Source: Durusdinium trenchii (lineage: Eukaryota > Sar > Dinophyceae > Suessiales > Symbiodiniaceae). From it: DNA of 64,000 bases. The stretch is taken from the NCBI GenBank assembly GCA_963970005.1, contig CAXAMN010029105.1:477770-541769 (forward strand), written 5' to 3'. The notes under the pieces were generated by a model that was not told the origin of the DNA, did no database searches, and worked only from the letters and a program-made list of their open reading frames with translations. The position numbers and the translations under genes were made by a program. This document shows positions 11,709 to 24,600 of this stretch, one piece after another; positions within the stretch are counted from its first letter, which is position 1; the number at the start of each line of letters is the position of its first letter.

Positions 11709-14700
11709 CTGGGCCAAGGCGACGCCACGCAACGCCACGCAACGTGGCGCCGACGTACGATGGTACGACTACGACGGGACACACGAGCCCCATGAAGGCC
11801 CGGGTGGCTGGCGCCCTCGCACATGACCATCCACCCGCCCTTCAAAAATCCCATGGCGCGACTCTGGTCGACTCCAAGGCTGTGCTAAGTGAACAGCAAT
11901 CTGACAAAGCCACGAAAAGCAACAAACACAGAAAGAAACATGACTCACACAGCAATACGCAAAAGAGCTGCAAACCCAAATGGCAGTTTATACTGCAATG
12001 CCAAACAACACCAGCCAGTTAAAAGAATCAAACGACTTCCAGAAGATACAGTTACAGTGGGGGTAGATGTCTTTCAATCCAAATGGGAGTTATATATATA
12101 TATATATATGTGTGTAAGTAAATTTCATCGTAAATATATATATATATATATTATATATATATATGTGTGTGTGTGTGTAAAAATCAATCGAGAATCAAGA
12201 GTCTACATTACTGAAGATCGGTTGGAGGCCATGGTACATATATAATTAATTATCTTGATTCCATGGATATCTCACCATATCGTCACCCACTCCCACCCAA
12301 TCCTCAGGCGTGACTGCTTCATCATCACTTTGCTTCTCATCAATCTCTTCTTGCCACCTGACCGGCGTGACTCGCGCAGGACAGTGCCGAATCCGTTGCC
12401 TGTTTGATCCTATTGGCAACAAAGGAAGGGAATATGGAAATGGGCAGGCTCACTGATTTGCATCAGAATCAGTGAGCCTGCCAGTTTGGCAGCTCAAGGA
12501 AGCCCCTAGTCAGCGATGCCCAGAAGACCGGCGGGCCAGCAAGACCATAAAAATCAAAAAAAGAACCAGTGTCGAAACCGAGTCGAACCTCACCCAATTC
12601 ATGACCCTCTAAGACCATCTTCGATGAATGCGTTTGGACTTGGCAGATGAACTGTGGTGGAGGTCAAAGTAGAAAGTCCTCGTCCTATTGGCCTTTGTTG
12701 CAGCTTTGCCAGCGTTCCAAGTGGCCTGAGTGCCCGCTGCTTCTTGTAAAGGCATGCCAGTGTTGCATCGAACTGTCAGCTCCCCCCGCAAAAGAAACAG
12801 CATCGAACTCTGACTGGCTGGCACCGAAAATCCATGAAACACGTAGAGCACGATCCATGCCAACTCTGACACTGTCCAAAGCATATGTTCAAGGGTCCTA
12901 GCATGCTCAAGCATCTGTAAAACATCCTAAACAACATAAAAACATGCCAGGAGTGACAGGATGTCCGAAAGGACTGGACTGGACTGTCCGCCGTCATCTG
13001 GACACAGCCACTGGAAACCGCATGCGTCCGCATGCGTGGGTTTGGGTCCCAATCCGGAGAGGTCTCCAAGGTCTCCCTGAAATCATGGAAGTGGTGGTGA
13101 ACTCCACTTCCCCTACAGATCCAGTCGTACCCTCTCAGGTTCGGTACCTGGACCCTCCCAACCTACATAACAGTGTCTCTGTCGTCACCTTCGAAGGTAC
13201 GACTGGATCCCGGGGCGTCATGATTTCGTGTAGAGCACGGTCCAATGCCATCTACCGTCCAATCCAAACCAAAGAGCACGGTCCAATGCCAGTGGGACAC
13301 AACCGAATCACTGCCCACAATGAAGAACATACTTATATAGTAGCCTTTAGGGAGTGTCTTCTCCGACTGTATTTTGTTGAGGGATTAGGTTTGGCCACGG
13401 GCCAGCGTCCACGCGAACCAGTCACTCGCCCACTCACCAAATGGCCTGCGCTTTACAACCTTCGGCGCTGCCTGGAAGCTTCCGGAAAGGACCCTTCGTC
13501 GGCACAATATATGGCGCCAAGCCTTTCTTTAGCGTGGAGGTTGATACTGCAAAGCTGGACAGCATGCCCCCTTGGAAAACGATGTTCCTCAACAAATTGA
13601 CAATCTGGTGAGTGTTTTCTGGAAGGGGGTGATATGTAGCTTGATTAAGTCAACAAACAAGCCCCGCTCAAGGCCACACCGGTGGCCCCAGGTCGATATG
13701 CATCTCTGTTGCGTCCCCGTACTGCCACCAGCGGCCTACTGTCTGGACCTTCCTCTTGCCCAATGGATCCTGCTGGACGTTGCAAAAAACTATTGTGGTG
13801 GCTGGCATTCCTTATGCGACACTTGCGTGTAGCATGTCCACCAGTGCAAAGGCCAAGGCCCAAAGCATGCCCAGAACAAAACATGTTGCTTTATCATGTT
13901 CCTGTGCTGTCCACAAGCTTGCCAGCTCTGTTGCTGGCTTATGGCTAGATATTCTAAGATCAAGGAACATCGATTCCAATCAAAGCAGCGCTAGGCCCTT
14001 CCCGGCCTCCCGCTTTCGCCCCAGCATCCGTCCATCCGGCGGACTATGGCTTAAACAGTGGTATGTCTTGTCCGAGTACTGGCCATTGTGAACATGTCTT
14101 GCCTTCGGTGCTACGAACGGAGCACCCCAGTATTGGCTTCTAGCCTTCCTTCTGGGACAACATTCTTTTTATGCTGGCGTCCATATCCCTTTCTCTCGCT
14201 ATATTGTATACTGTATATATTATATATGCATGTAGGGTGATGATGGAAAACTGATGTTGAACTGATCTGTATGGATGTTCTCCCGCAAATTGAAGGTGAG
14301 GAAGGTCGTCTTGCAGGGAATGAAGGAATGTTCCAAGGCCCCCAGAAGGGGCACGACAACAGCAAATTAGTTGGGCCACTCATCTAGTCCAAAGCTGTCA
14401 AACCCGCGAAGACGTTTCAACACCTGCTACCAACTCCAATGTGGGAGTGTTCATAGCTACCATTGGATTGGAAACAGAACAGCTGTTTTTGCAACCTCTG
14501 CAGGTTCTATGTCTCTGGTCAGTGGTGCTGCTAGCAAATCGCCATCAAGTCTTCCTGTTGCAGCCTGTTGCGCAAGCACTTTGATCCAAAGCATCGGGGA
14601 GGAGTCCAACCAACATCGCGCTGCTGCGGTGCCAGAACCTCTCCAACAGGCCTTTTCAAGCCTGTTGTGCCACGTCACTGGCCCTTCCGGATTCCAGTAG

Positions 14701-15644
14701 TAGCAATCTAGTGCAAACACTTCGGGATGCATGTTGTTTTCACACTACTACACTCACCCAGCCCACATGCAGCATAGCCCACAAAGGTACGGGAGAGCCT
14801 CAAATGTTGCACAGTCCGGTTGGGTGATTCCGAAGACCCTGATTTAAACCTGTCAGGACCGATTGAGGGCCCAGGATTTGCTTGCCCGGACTTGGTCAGC
14901 AGCCTCTGACTAAGTGGTTGTCCAATCACATCTTCCCCAACAAACATCTAAGGAGGTGCAACATCGAACTGACTTCGAATCACCTCCACGCTGGACGAGC
15001 CGAAAACAACCGCAACCGGCGCGGCGAACTCGCCGGTTCCACCTCCGCCGCGGTGTCATGTTCAGCAGGACGTTCTGCCTGCGTATTCCGCTGCGGATCT
15101 GCGGAGGTGATCTGCCAACATCCAATAGACTAGGAAGCACCCAATAGACATCCACCGAAATTGAGATACAGTATGCGGCATACTTGGTCCCCAAGAGTCA
15201 ATGACTCACGCAAAAAGAGGTGAAGCACAAATCCCAAATCCACCTTGGTTGCAAAGGACAACATATACATGAACATGACGACTAACATGACGCTACCGCT
15301 GACGCTCTAGCCACTTTGCTTTGGGGTCCGCCCTGTGTCGTGCGACAACAATGCGCTTTGGACCAAAGCAATTTGGGAGCTTGAACATGTTTGTCTTTTG
15401 TGGTCGCAGGACATGATCTTTGCAATCTTCGCTCTTATGTTCACGGCACTCAAACCTGATCTTGATCACACGAGCTACAGGAACCTGCAGCATGTCTCGA
15501 ATGATCTCTCGACCCTCCATGCTCCCCCGATCGAAGGAACTTCACATCGCCACGGACTCTTCTTCGGCGCGTTTAGAGTCACAGGGCCAAAAGAACTTGG
15601 AAGCCAACAAATGATAAAGGCCAAGCGTGTACCAGATGTACCAG

Positions 15645-15694
<50 letters not shown>

Positions 15695-18600
15695 NNNNNN
15701 NNNNATATATATATACATCCTGACATATCCTGACCATTGTCCGTCCTGACTGTTGTGGAGCTCTTGGTGAAATGCGCCATTGCCCGCGACGCACGAGTTT
15801 ATCCCACCCTCTGGACTTACCATGGTGTTGGGTTTTTCCTTCAAGCACCGGGTGATCTGTGGTAGTATTCTTGGTGAGTAGTCACCATGATGCCATGATC
15901 CATATCCGGTACTGCCCTGCTGGTCATGAAGTTCAACATCCTTCAACTACTGCAGTCCACCGCCGAGTCTCTTCGATCTAGGCCGCCCAAGCTCTTCCCC
16001 AGTCTTGGAGCAAAGCACCAGCCCCTCAGTGGAGTGTCATGTTCGCACACCGCTCACACCAACCAAAACGGGCCGGAAAAGTGGTCAAGTGTCACCCAAA
16101 CCTGTGAGCAGTATACGTACCATGTGATGAAGTAACTAATGATGAAGTATGCCAATGCGTATCTCACAGCAAGTTCTTGGGACGAGAACGGTATGAGCGG
16201 TAGGTCCTGACAGTGCCTCGCAGTAGTGGAACAGAAGTCCATTTGTTCTTGAGGGCGGCACCCCCGTTGTTGCAAAAACCGTGGTCTTCTTCATCCTAGA
16301 TTTGTTCGTCTCGCCACTTTTTTGATTGTCTTTCCCTCCGCCAACCATTTTCAACAAAGCTCAGGTCACGTCGTCCACGTATTAAAGGTCTCGGGTCAAT
16401 GACCTGGCTTCAGACTAGGAGAAAACACCAAAACAACACCCACACCATTGGTCGAAAATGAACAAGTCGGCCAGTTGGCCACCATCTGCCGTTCTGTTTC
16501 ATTCCTTGCCACCATAGCCATGGGTGAAATTGTCTCACCCCAAACGGACGCAGCCTCTGCACAGTGCTGTACGAACCGGGCCGCTCTGAGTACCAAACGA
16601 AATCATGCATCTCTTGACCCTTCAGCGCTTTCTGGAGGATCTGCTGCATCCTCTCCCTGCCAAGCGTGCCGGAGATGATCGGATATATGTTGCTCTTGGA
16701 GTTGGGCGATTCAATGGCTCATTTTTGGAGAATGATGCAAAGTCTTCTCATTCTTCTTCATGCGCACGAATGACAACCCGTATGCTGCGTCAACCTAGGG
16801 TCTGGTTTGGGGGCTTCCTACTGGCAACCACCCGACCGTGGATACTTCGAAACTAGTCATCAATCGTGCGATATCACCGCAGCTCCTGTCTGACTTGGCA
16901 ATGAAGTCTTGCACAAAGGGCATGCCTTGCACTTCCTGCGTGGCGACAGACTGCTGGCGGATTTCCCAGTAGAAGGCAGGTGGTATAGAAATTCAGGAGG
17001 TGGATTTCCCAATCGGCCTCCCAACATGTCTTTGAAAACAAAGGACTCCACATTTCACTGTCGACCATCTCTAACCGCTTCCCAACATGACTTGTCCGGC
17101 CCTTCAGTTTCCCACCGTTGTCACCAGGCAGTGTTTGAGGCAAACGCGGAGACCTCCAAAAAACAGCTCATGCCTTGATCCTCTATGACAAGAACCCCCT
17201 GTGCAAAACACTAACTAACATCGACCAAAATAAGGGCCGTGTCATGAAGTTGGCACTGTTTGGATACAGTCTATAAATAAGCCGATGATCCACTCCCCAT
17301 ACAGTAAATAAAGGCACGGATGAACAGTTCAACGCAACTTTGACACCGGATCATGGTTTCCGGAAACATTCTACATACTGCCATATATATATATATATAT
17401 AATCATCCTGAAGTACATAGAATTTCGGTACAACTCAATCCCGCGGCACTGAAAACAAATACATGGAATATCGGGGTCCCAAAAGCATCTTCAGGATGGT
17501 TATATCAAAACGCCCGCGTGCCTCGAATCGAAACACCCGCGCGCGCGGGAGCTCCAATTCATTCCACAGACCATTCCACGATATTCCAAGTACTCGTTTG
17601 ATCCGCTTGGGGATATTCTATGTACTATTTTTTGGGGATCAAAACGAGGAATATGGATTTGAAATGACGGAAGGTAAGTTGGCGACTCAATTCCGTATTC
17701 TATCTACTCAAGGATGGTTATATATATATATACTGCCTATTGAAATGATTGAACGATCCAAATCACACGCAAAGTATTTCACTGACCACGTGTCCCATTC
17801 TGACCGATCGGGTCGCCGCATCATTTTGCTCGCTCCAAAGGGGCTGCAATTGACGGAGCCGTGTCCTGGCTGTCACCATCCTTCGCAACCGCGCTTGCAC
17901 TCCCAGAGACAATCATGGAAGTGGAACGTGGACCTGTCTAAAGGCCATGCCTCATACCAAACAAAGGATTCTCTAGGGGGTCTTGGTCAGCTTCCATGAT
18001 TGTTGGAAGGAGGGTATCGTTCTGAATCTGTGGAATTCCGTGGGGAAGGGGAAACATACAAACAGCCCAAATGCAAATCGCTCACAAAACGAGGTGTGAA
18101 CGGTCATAGTGGCCATGCTCTCTTTTAGTTCTTGTTGGGAGCCACAAGAATAACGTATATCTAATGGCGGACCTTGGTGGGTGGGCCATGCTTTTAAATT
18201 GAGGATTTCTGCTGCAAGTCACCCTGCATTGACATTGTACCCTGTCAGTCTTCGAAAACCTCTGGCGCCGAACTCCTCAATCACGCGTGGAACGAAGATT
18301 CTTTGGAGGATATGTGTAATCAATGTGTCCAATGCCTGGCTGTCACAGTGATTCAAATACATTTCATGTAGACAAAAGAGTGGAACATCTCAACCAAAGG
18401 CAGGTTGTTAGCTCCACGCATGTGTTCCCATTGGTTTGGCTGTCTCCCGGGTGCGATTTGTTTTCCTTGAAGAGAGTGGCTACTGCTGACGACATCTCCT
18501 AAAGGATCTCTTGGCGCACTTGCTTCCCCCCAAAGTCACTCCCTCGGGATCCACATACCTTCTCAGAAGGTACTTGGGCCCAAGCCTGAATAAATGTATA

Positions 18601-21600
18601 TCTATATGTATCTCCCAACTGCCCTCTCAAAGGCCAGTCGATCCACCGGGACGCATGAAACAGCTTAACACACGCCCACGACCCATCATGGCCCACATGG
18701 GTGTCCGCGCCCCTTGGGGGATGAGAATGAGATAGTCATCCGGCCGTCTTGGGCGGTCCGGCCTCCACATTCACAATGCGGCGGTGACTTTCATCAAATG
18801 AAACCACCAAACAGGGATCACTAATCTTTTGCCGGAAGGGTTTTAATTGTAAATGAAGTGCTGAGGGCAGTTGGACTTTCATGCCTGCCTTGTGAGGGTC
18901 AGCTGGTCAGCTTAGTGGATTCATGGCAGGGAAGCATTGACTGGAGCCTGACTGAATGGTTGGCTTCAAATCCAAGTAGGATACGGTAGTAATTATAGGC
19001 CGCGGCGTCTAGTGGCACAAGTTCCGCCGTCATCACTGCAAGGTGTTCTAGATGCCCGTAAAAAGACTCAAGTTCAACCCCACGTGATCAGTTCGACGCT
19101 GACTACGACGCTTTCGGCCCCTTTCTTCAGCACTGGACGGACTGCGGTCAGTCGAAATGCGCCAGCAGCCCCGGTCGGCGGTCGCACGGAAGCTGAGGCC
19201 TCAGGCTTTCGGGTAGAGGTGGTGGGCTCTGGCCTTGACATAGCGCACCTCTGGCAAAAGGTCCTGGCAACGATGTCAGCTGCAAATCTGCAAATCAAAC
19301 ACTGCAAATCTGCTGAAGGCAAGTGATTTGTCAAAGGGAGCAAGTCATATAGGATCATATAGGATCTTGATAGCGCTTAGCTGCCGTTCCACCAAAGAAG
19401 CCACCACCCAAATTCCCTCAACTGAGGTGTTATTAACTCGTTTTGACTGCCGGGAGGTGCAAACAAAACTCCGGAAAAAATAACACAGCCACAAGCAATC
19501 ACAAGTAGCAGTAAACATTGAAATCATTGAACTATGTTACACCGGAGGACATCATCACGGAACGGAACACACGTTTCGACATATTTTGACATGGAACTCG
19601 TTTTGCCGCCAAGTCCTGGGGAATTGGCTTAGCAACTTTTTGGGTTGGCAAATGTTGGCCGGCAGGGTTTGAGACACCCTGCAAATTGAACATGGAACAT
19701 GTTTCACGCCCGCACTACTTCCTCAAATGGTCTCTTGATCATCCTTGTTTGAGGCTCACAAAACTAACATAGAACGGGGGAGGGCATCCATAATTCTAGG
19801 GGCAATTGGTCCACGTTAAATTTTGGCCGGGCTGATACCAGGGCAACACACAGTTATCAACTGGTGGTTTGGCCGCTGGACGAATTTAAATGTGGAACAT
19901 GCAAACATTAAATGCACTTTGCACCCTGTCACTGACATAATGGAACTGAATCGGACAATTTTGTTCTATCTCATCGAGATGATTTTTCGGTGGAATATAT
20001 TATAGCATGTACAGTCGTATATATAATTCCTTGGTATATCTTTGTTGGGTTGATTATCAAAACGGCAACAACATTACATACCCAGGTATAGGTCCTTAGG
20101 CGCCTGGAGGCCTACTGCCACACACTCAGGCCTTCAGCTGCAGCTTGGTCTCAGGGGCGGGCCACCACAGGGGCGCGGTCGCCGGCAGCCTTGGTGGTCG
20201 ACTCGTGAAGGCTTGGCAGACTGGACTGGCTCAATTGGAGGATGGCAACTCGGACGAGGATGGACTAAGGGTTGTTGGTTCAACCAGTGTTCGGGAGCCT
20301 GCCAAAAAAGAAGATTTGCCGCTGATGGGAGGTAGATGGAGGTAGCATGGCAACAAGACAATTAGGGAGCACAAACCGCTAGAACGTCATGCTCAACCTT
20401 TTGTTTGCTTTGTCATGGCAAGGCTCCCTATCCCCATTTCAACTTGTTCAATTTTTCAGTTGAACCAATGACTCTAAATGCACATGCTCAGTTCGGCTAG
20501 GTTGTTTCCATGTGCTGTCATATCTGAAGCAATACGCTACGACACGACGCGACGACGCTGGCTTCGAGTGCTGTCACCACGTCGACGAATGAAACACCCA
20601 TGTGCGGCAGTCAAAGCACGCCGGTGATTCTGCTGCCACACAGTCCAACAAATAACCGCAATATCCCCCTTACTCTTAAGTCTATCTTTGCCGGCCAGGC
20701 AATGGAAAGTTGATTTTAACTATGTTTTCGTTTAGATCTTCATTTAGACCATCATGTTTTGTACAAAATATTTGTGTTATGTTCATTTCTTTTGGGATTA
20801 TCATTTTTTTGCGTCATGTTCATCCTTCCAGAACTGGTTGGCTTTGCTGTCACTTCCCATGGGCTTCCAAAATCACTTCGGTCACAGTCAGTGCCCCAAA
20901 CTATATGGATGCGTGAAGGGATTCCCTCACTCATCCCTTCCCGAGCAATCGAAACCAAGGATCAAATCGTGGAATGCAACTTGCAAGAAGCTGAGCTAAA
21001 CCACTGGGCCCCAAAAGCCTGAGCCTAGTGGCCTAGTGGCCTAGAAATTTGTCATACAGGGATGGGAAGTAAAACAGGTTAGTGAAGAGACAGCCCTGAA
21101 TGAACACTAAAATTACACACGAAATTGTCAGAAACAATATAAACAATCATGACCCAAATGAAGACCAAAATGACACATGAAAAGAACATGATTAACCAAA
21201 TGAAAACCAACATGACAATTGAAAGAAATGATGAACCAAATGAACACCAAAATGACACATGAAAAACAAAAAACATGATGAAACAAATGAACACCGAAAC
21301 TAGCCAAAACGAAAAACACAAACGGATGAAAATTGCAATTGTTGAGCGAACAATTTTGTTTTACTGTACATTGTTTGTGTTCGTTTTGTTTTTGCTTTTC
21401 ATTTATTTTTGCTTGTTCTATTTGTTTTTCGTTTGTTTTGGCTAGTTTCCGCCACAAATCAACGATAGTCAGGTCCATTTCTAAAAGCTAAAGCAAAATA
21501 GAAGGAAATGTGTGACCCACCAGCAAAGAGGGTTCAGGACTCCAGGACTAGCTCACTTGGCCGCCTTTCCTTCAGGGGAGGCAATTGCAATTGAGCTCCA

Positions 21601-24600
21601 GCATTCTTTTGTCTTTCATGATCGTTTTGGCTATTCCACTATATGTTGGATTGGATCATGTTCATGCCGGTGCACTGAACTCATCTTGCCCAAGGTGCTC
21701 CACCGGTGGCTCCTCCGAAAGCACCGGCGGCTTTGGGGGCTTGGGATGACGCCAGCGCCGCTCCTGCAATTGCCGAAGTATCTTACCCTGACGCATTGAC
21801 ATGGAAGAACATGAAGAATGAAAGTCGACTTCCAGGGGAGCATGTTCAAACCATGTGAGTGTCGATTCTACGCTGAGCGATCGTCTTGCAGTGCTTCACA
21901 AACTCGACTCGACTCGCAGCCGTGCTAGGGCGATCAAGCATTGATCACTGTGCATGAATGATTTACATTAAGTCTTGTGCATGTGGCAATCCATCCTCTT
22001 TTGGTTACATAAATCGCATCACATGGTATCCTCTTTCCTTCTCTGCATCTCCTCATGAGGATCGGGCAGCTACCGAACCAATCGAATGAGGTGTTTGATG
22101 CAACATTTACCCGAGCAGCATCCACATACCTCCTGGGGATGGTGGTCTGATTCAGGTGGGGCCAGGTGTCAGTCCAGGGAATGGCCAAAGAAAGTGCTTT
22201 GTAGGTGCACTCCGGCCCACATGGTCCTGGTATATATAGTGGTAGTGGTGGAACAAGAAATCTTTAAAACAATCCTCTACAGGTGGAAATCACTTGCATA
22301 TTGGTGAGTCGGAGTGTATCCCAAGTAACCTTCCTGGCCATCGATCTGCTCCTGCTTCTCTTGCGCCAAAGCCTTTCGAAGGAAGGCCGACTCCTGCCGC
22401 GCCTCAGGCAACACCGGGGAAACCATGCTGACTTCTCTGGCTTCTTCACGGAAGGAAGCGCATGGGAGGTCAAATTCATGAAACACGTGCAGCTGGCAAC
22501 TCGACCGTGGTTAAGTGGTCCCCGGGGCAGGTGAACACGACTGTGCTTTCCGGCGGCTGGAACGACTGCGTGGCCGATGTGTCGAGTAATTGTTTGCAGC
22601 TGAAGTTACATGCAACTCATGTCGGTGGATAGGTGGCTCTGACCGAAACATGCTTTTCTTTGTTGTCTTAAACATGTTTTTCACATGTTTTGGTGAACAT
22701 CCAGACCTGTGTTGGTGGCTCAAACTCCCAGTCATAGGGTGATGGTATAGAACGTTCAACAGTGTGCGCCCGGCGCTCGTCCGAACGTGCGGTCGAACGG
22801 AGCCTCCAACATACGGTCATTGTGCTCCTTTTTGAGGCTCTCATGCCTTGAAGACAAGCGAGGTGGCCCATGGGAAAATACAATCCAGTCCGGACAGTAC
22901 AGGATTCCAAAAAGGACAACCCCCAGTCTGACATATGAATTCCTGAGTATCCAGAAGTATCCGGATGTTTAACCGTGATCCTTCTCAATTTGATTTCTTT
23001 GACACTCTGACGGACAAACATAACGAGCAGTGGGTGACACCTTCCTTATCGTTCCTTATTCTGAGATCAGGGATGAAAGCATGCGCGGGAGCCAGGCCAG
23101 CCGAACTCACAACGAAGCGATGTTCAAACCCATGGCGTTTCACACGCTAACCGTGACAGATTCACCACATTTCATGGCTTCTCTCTTCACTCCGGTCGTC
23201 ACAGCAACTCGAGCTATGGATGGCCAGAATGGCAGGTCTGTGAGGATAAAAGGAAGTGGACCACCCCCTGTTTGTAAAGGAGAATGGCCTGTCCAGGGGC
23301 CATTTTCCACTTTCATGATTGGAGAGAGGGTACAAACTTTAGCAAGCTGGCTCACATGGCTTTGGCAACATTTGGCCGTGCAGCCAAGCAGCTGCCTACG
23401 TTCTTGCACCAGCTCCCATCGCAAGGCCTGCAATCATGGCTTGGTGCCCCTCCCAGAACATGGAGGCCAAATGAGGAAAACTCTGTCATTGGGTTAACCC
23501 CAACTGAGAATCAGTGACCTTGGCCCTCGCAGTGGTTGGATTTGGGTTCTAACCAGGAATTTGAAACATTTTGAAACGACTGTTTTTGCGATTGATGTGT
23601 TCAGGAAGCCGGAGAGTTCATGTCTTGTCCTTCTCAGCTGGAATAAATTGCCTCAATTTGGATCACTAGGGCCGTATCCCAAAGGTTCTGTTCTTTGAAG
23701 TTGGGGGCCGTTGAAGGCAGCAACTGGAGCAACTGGACACATTTAGAAGAGTGGGTCAACATCGGGCAGGATGATGGGCATCCCAGAAGCAACCCCTGTT
23801 CTTCGTTTGAGCAACCCCTCGTAGCAGTCGAACGCACTGGCATCTGCATAACTCTACAGCTCCGGGACCTTATATACCTTTTTTTGAGGCAATGCAGCGG
23901 CATCTGGGTGCTTGGAGAGAATACACTACGGATCCTACGGTCCTACGCACAAGCCTACTCCTAGCCTACGCCATGCAAAGGTGGCCTGCGCGAGAGCCTA
24001 AGTGGGGCCTACGCGGGGATGCCTACGCGAGCAAATGGCAACCCCATGCAAACAATTCTATATGTATGTGCCTCCGCTTTCAGCCTACGCAGCATTTAAA
24101 GGAATTCCGAAATTCCCTCTTATCTTCTGTCCATCGTCTCACCCCCAAAAAAATATACTACTCAGCTACTCGTCTGAACAATCGCATGTTTGACCTAAGG
24201 CAGTTGATGCTCCTACAAGCAATTGGAAGATTCACTCCCACACAAAGCACCTGGAAAAAAACTTACAAGATTCTAGCTAGCGGCTAGCGGCTAAAGCCTC
24301 CAACACGCATTTATTGACCAACGACTGCTCGTGTGTTCAGTACCAGCTGAGCTGGGAGTCCACTAACCTGAGCCGCTTTCTAAGCTCGCCTCTACCTTTG
24401 CTGAACGGGATGCAGAAAAATCGCCGTGTTTTGTCGTTTCGGTCGCCTCTTGCTGCGTCAAGCTGTTGGCCAAAGCGGCTTCAAGCTGCTCTTGGCTTGC
24501 GTTGCTGAAGCTCAGCTTGGACTGGTAGAAGGACTCCAGCTGCTCACAGTCCTGGCGATGTTCGGGCTTCCTTGGAGAAGGTTCATGAAGTTCGGGAGTG

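Larger units (their letters stand above)
11709..14495. other. probable intron; one hairpin element
   Basis: No exon was supported here. A minus-strand frame ending with a stop at about 12623 (RTFYFDLHHSSSAKSKR near its end) and an overlapping plus frame at 12647-12901 both look partly coding, but they cannot be separated. The stretch also holds the inverted-repeat element at 13118-13209. Confidence 0.35.
15099..19130. other. probable intron; microsatellite, gap, no gene
   Basis: No exon supported. It contains a CAT trinucleotide run ending in a 10-N gap, short (AT)n runs near 17382-17402 and 17720, and the 27-bp dispersed repeat at 18551. A minus-strand frame at 15293-15520 and a 38-bp candidate at 16619-16656 were considered too weak. 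Confidence 0.4.

Noticed and set aside
15475..15946. Poly-Ile, poly-Met and poly-Asp ORFs
   Set aside because: They run through a CAT repeat and an N gap.
16619..16656. 38-bp minus-strand exon candidate (ERMQQILQKALK)
   Set aside because: Helical composition and splice-like ends, but its phase does not fit the exon chain and it is too short to stand alone.
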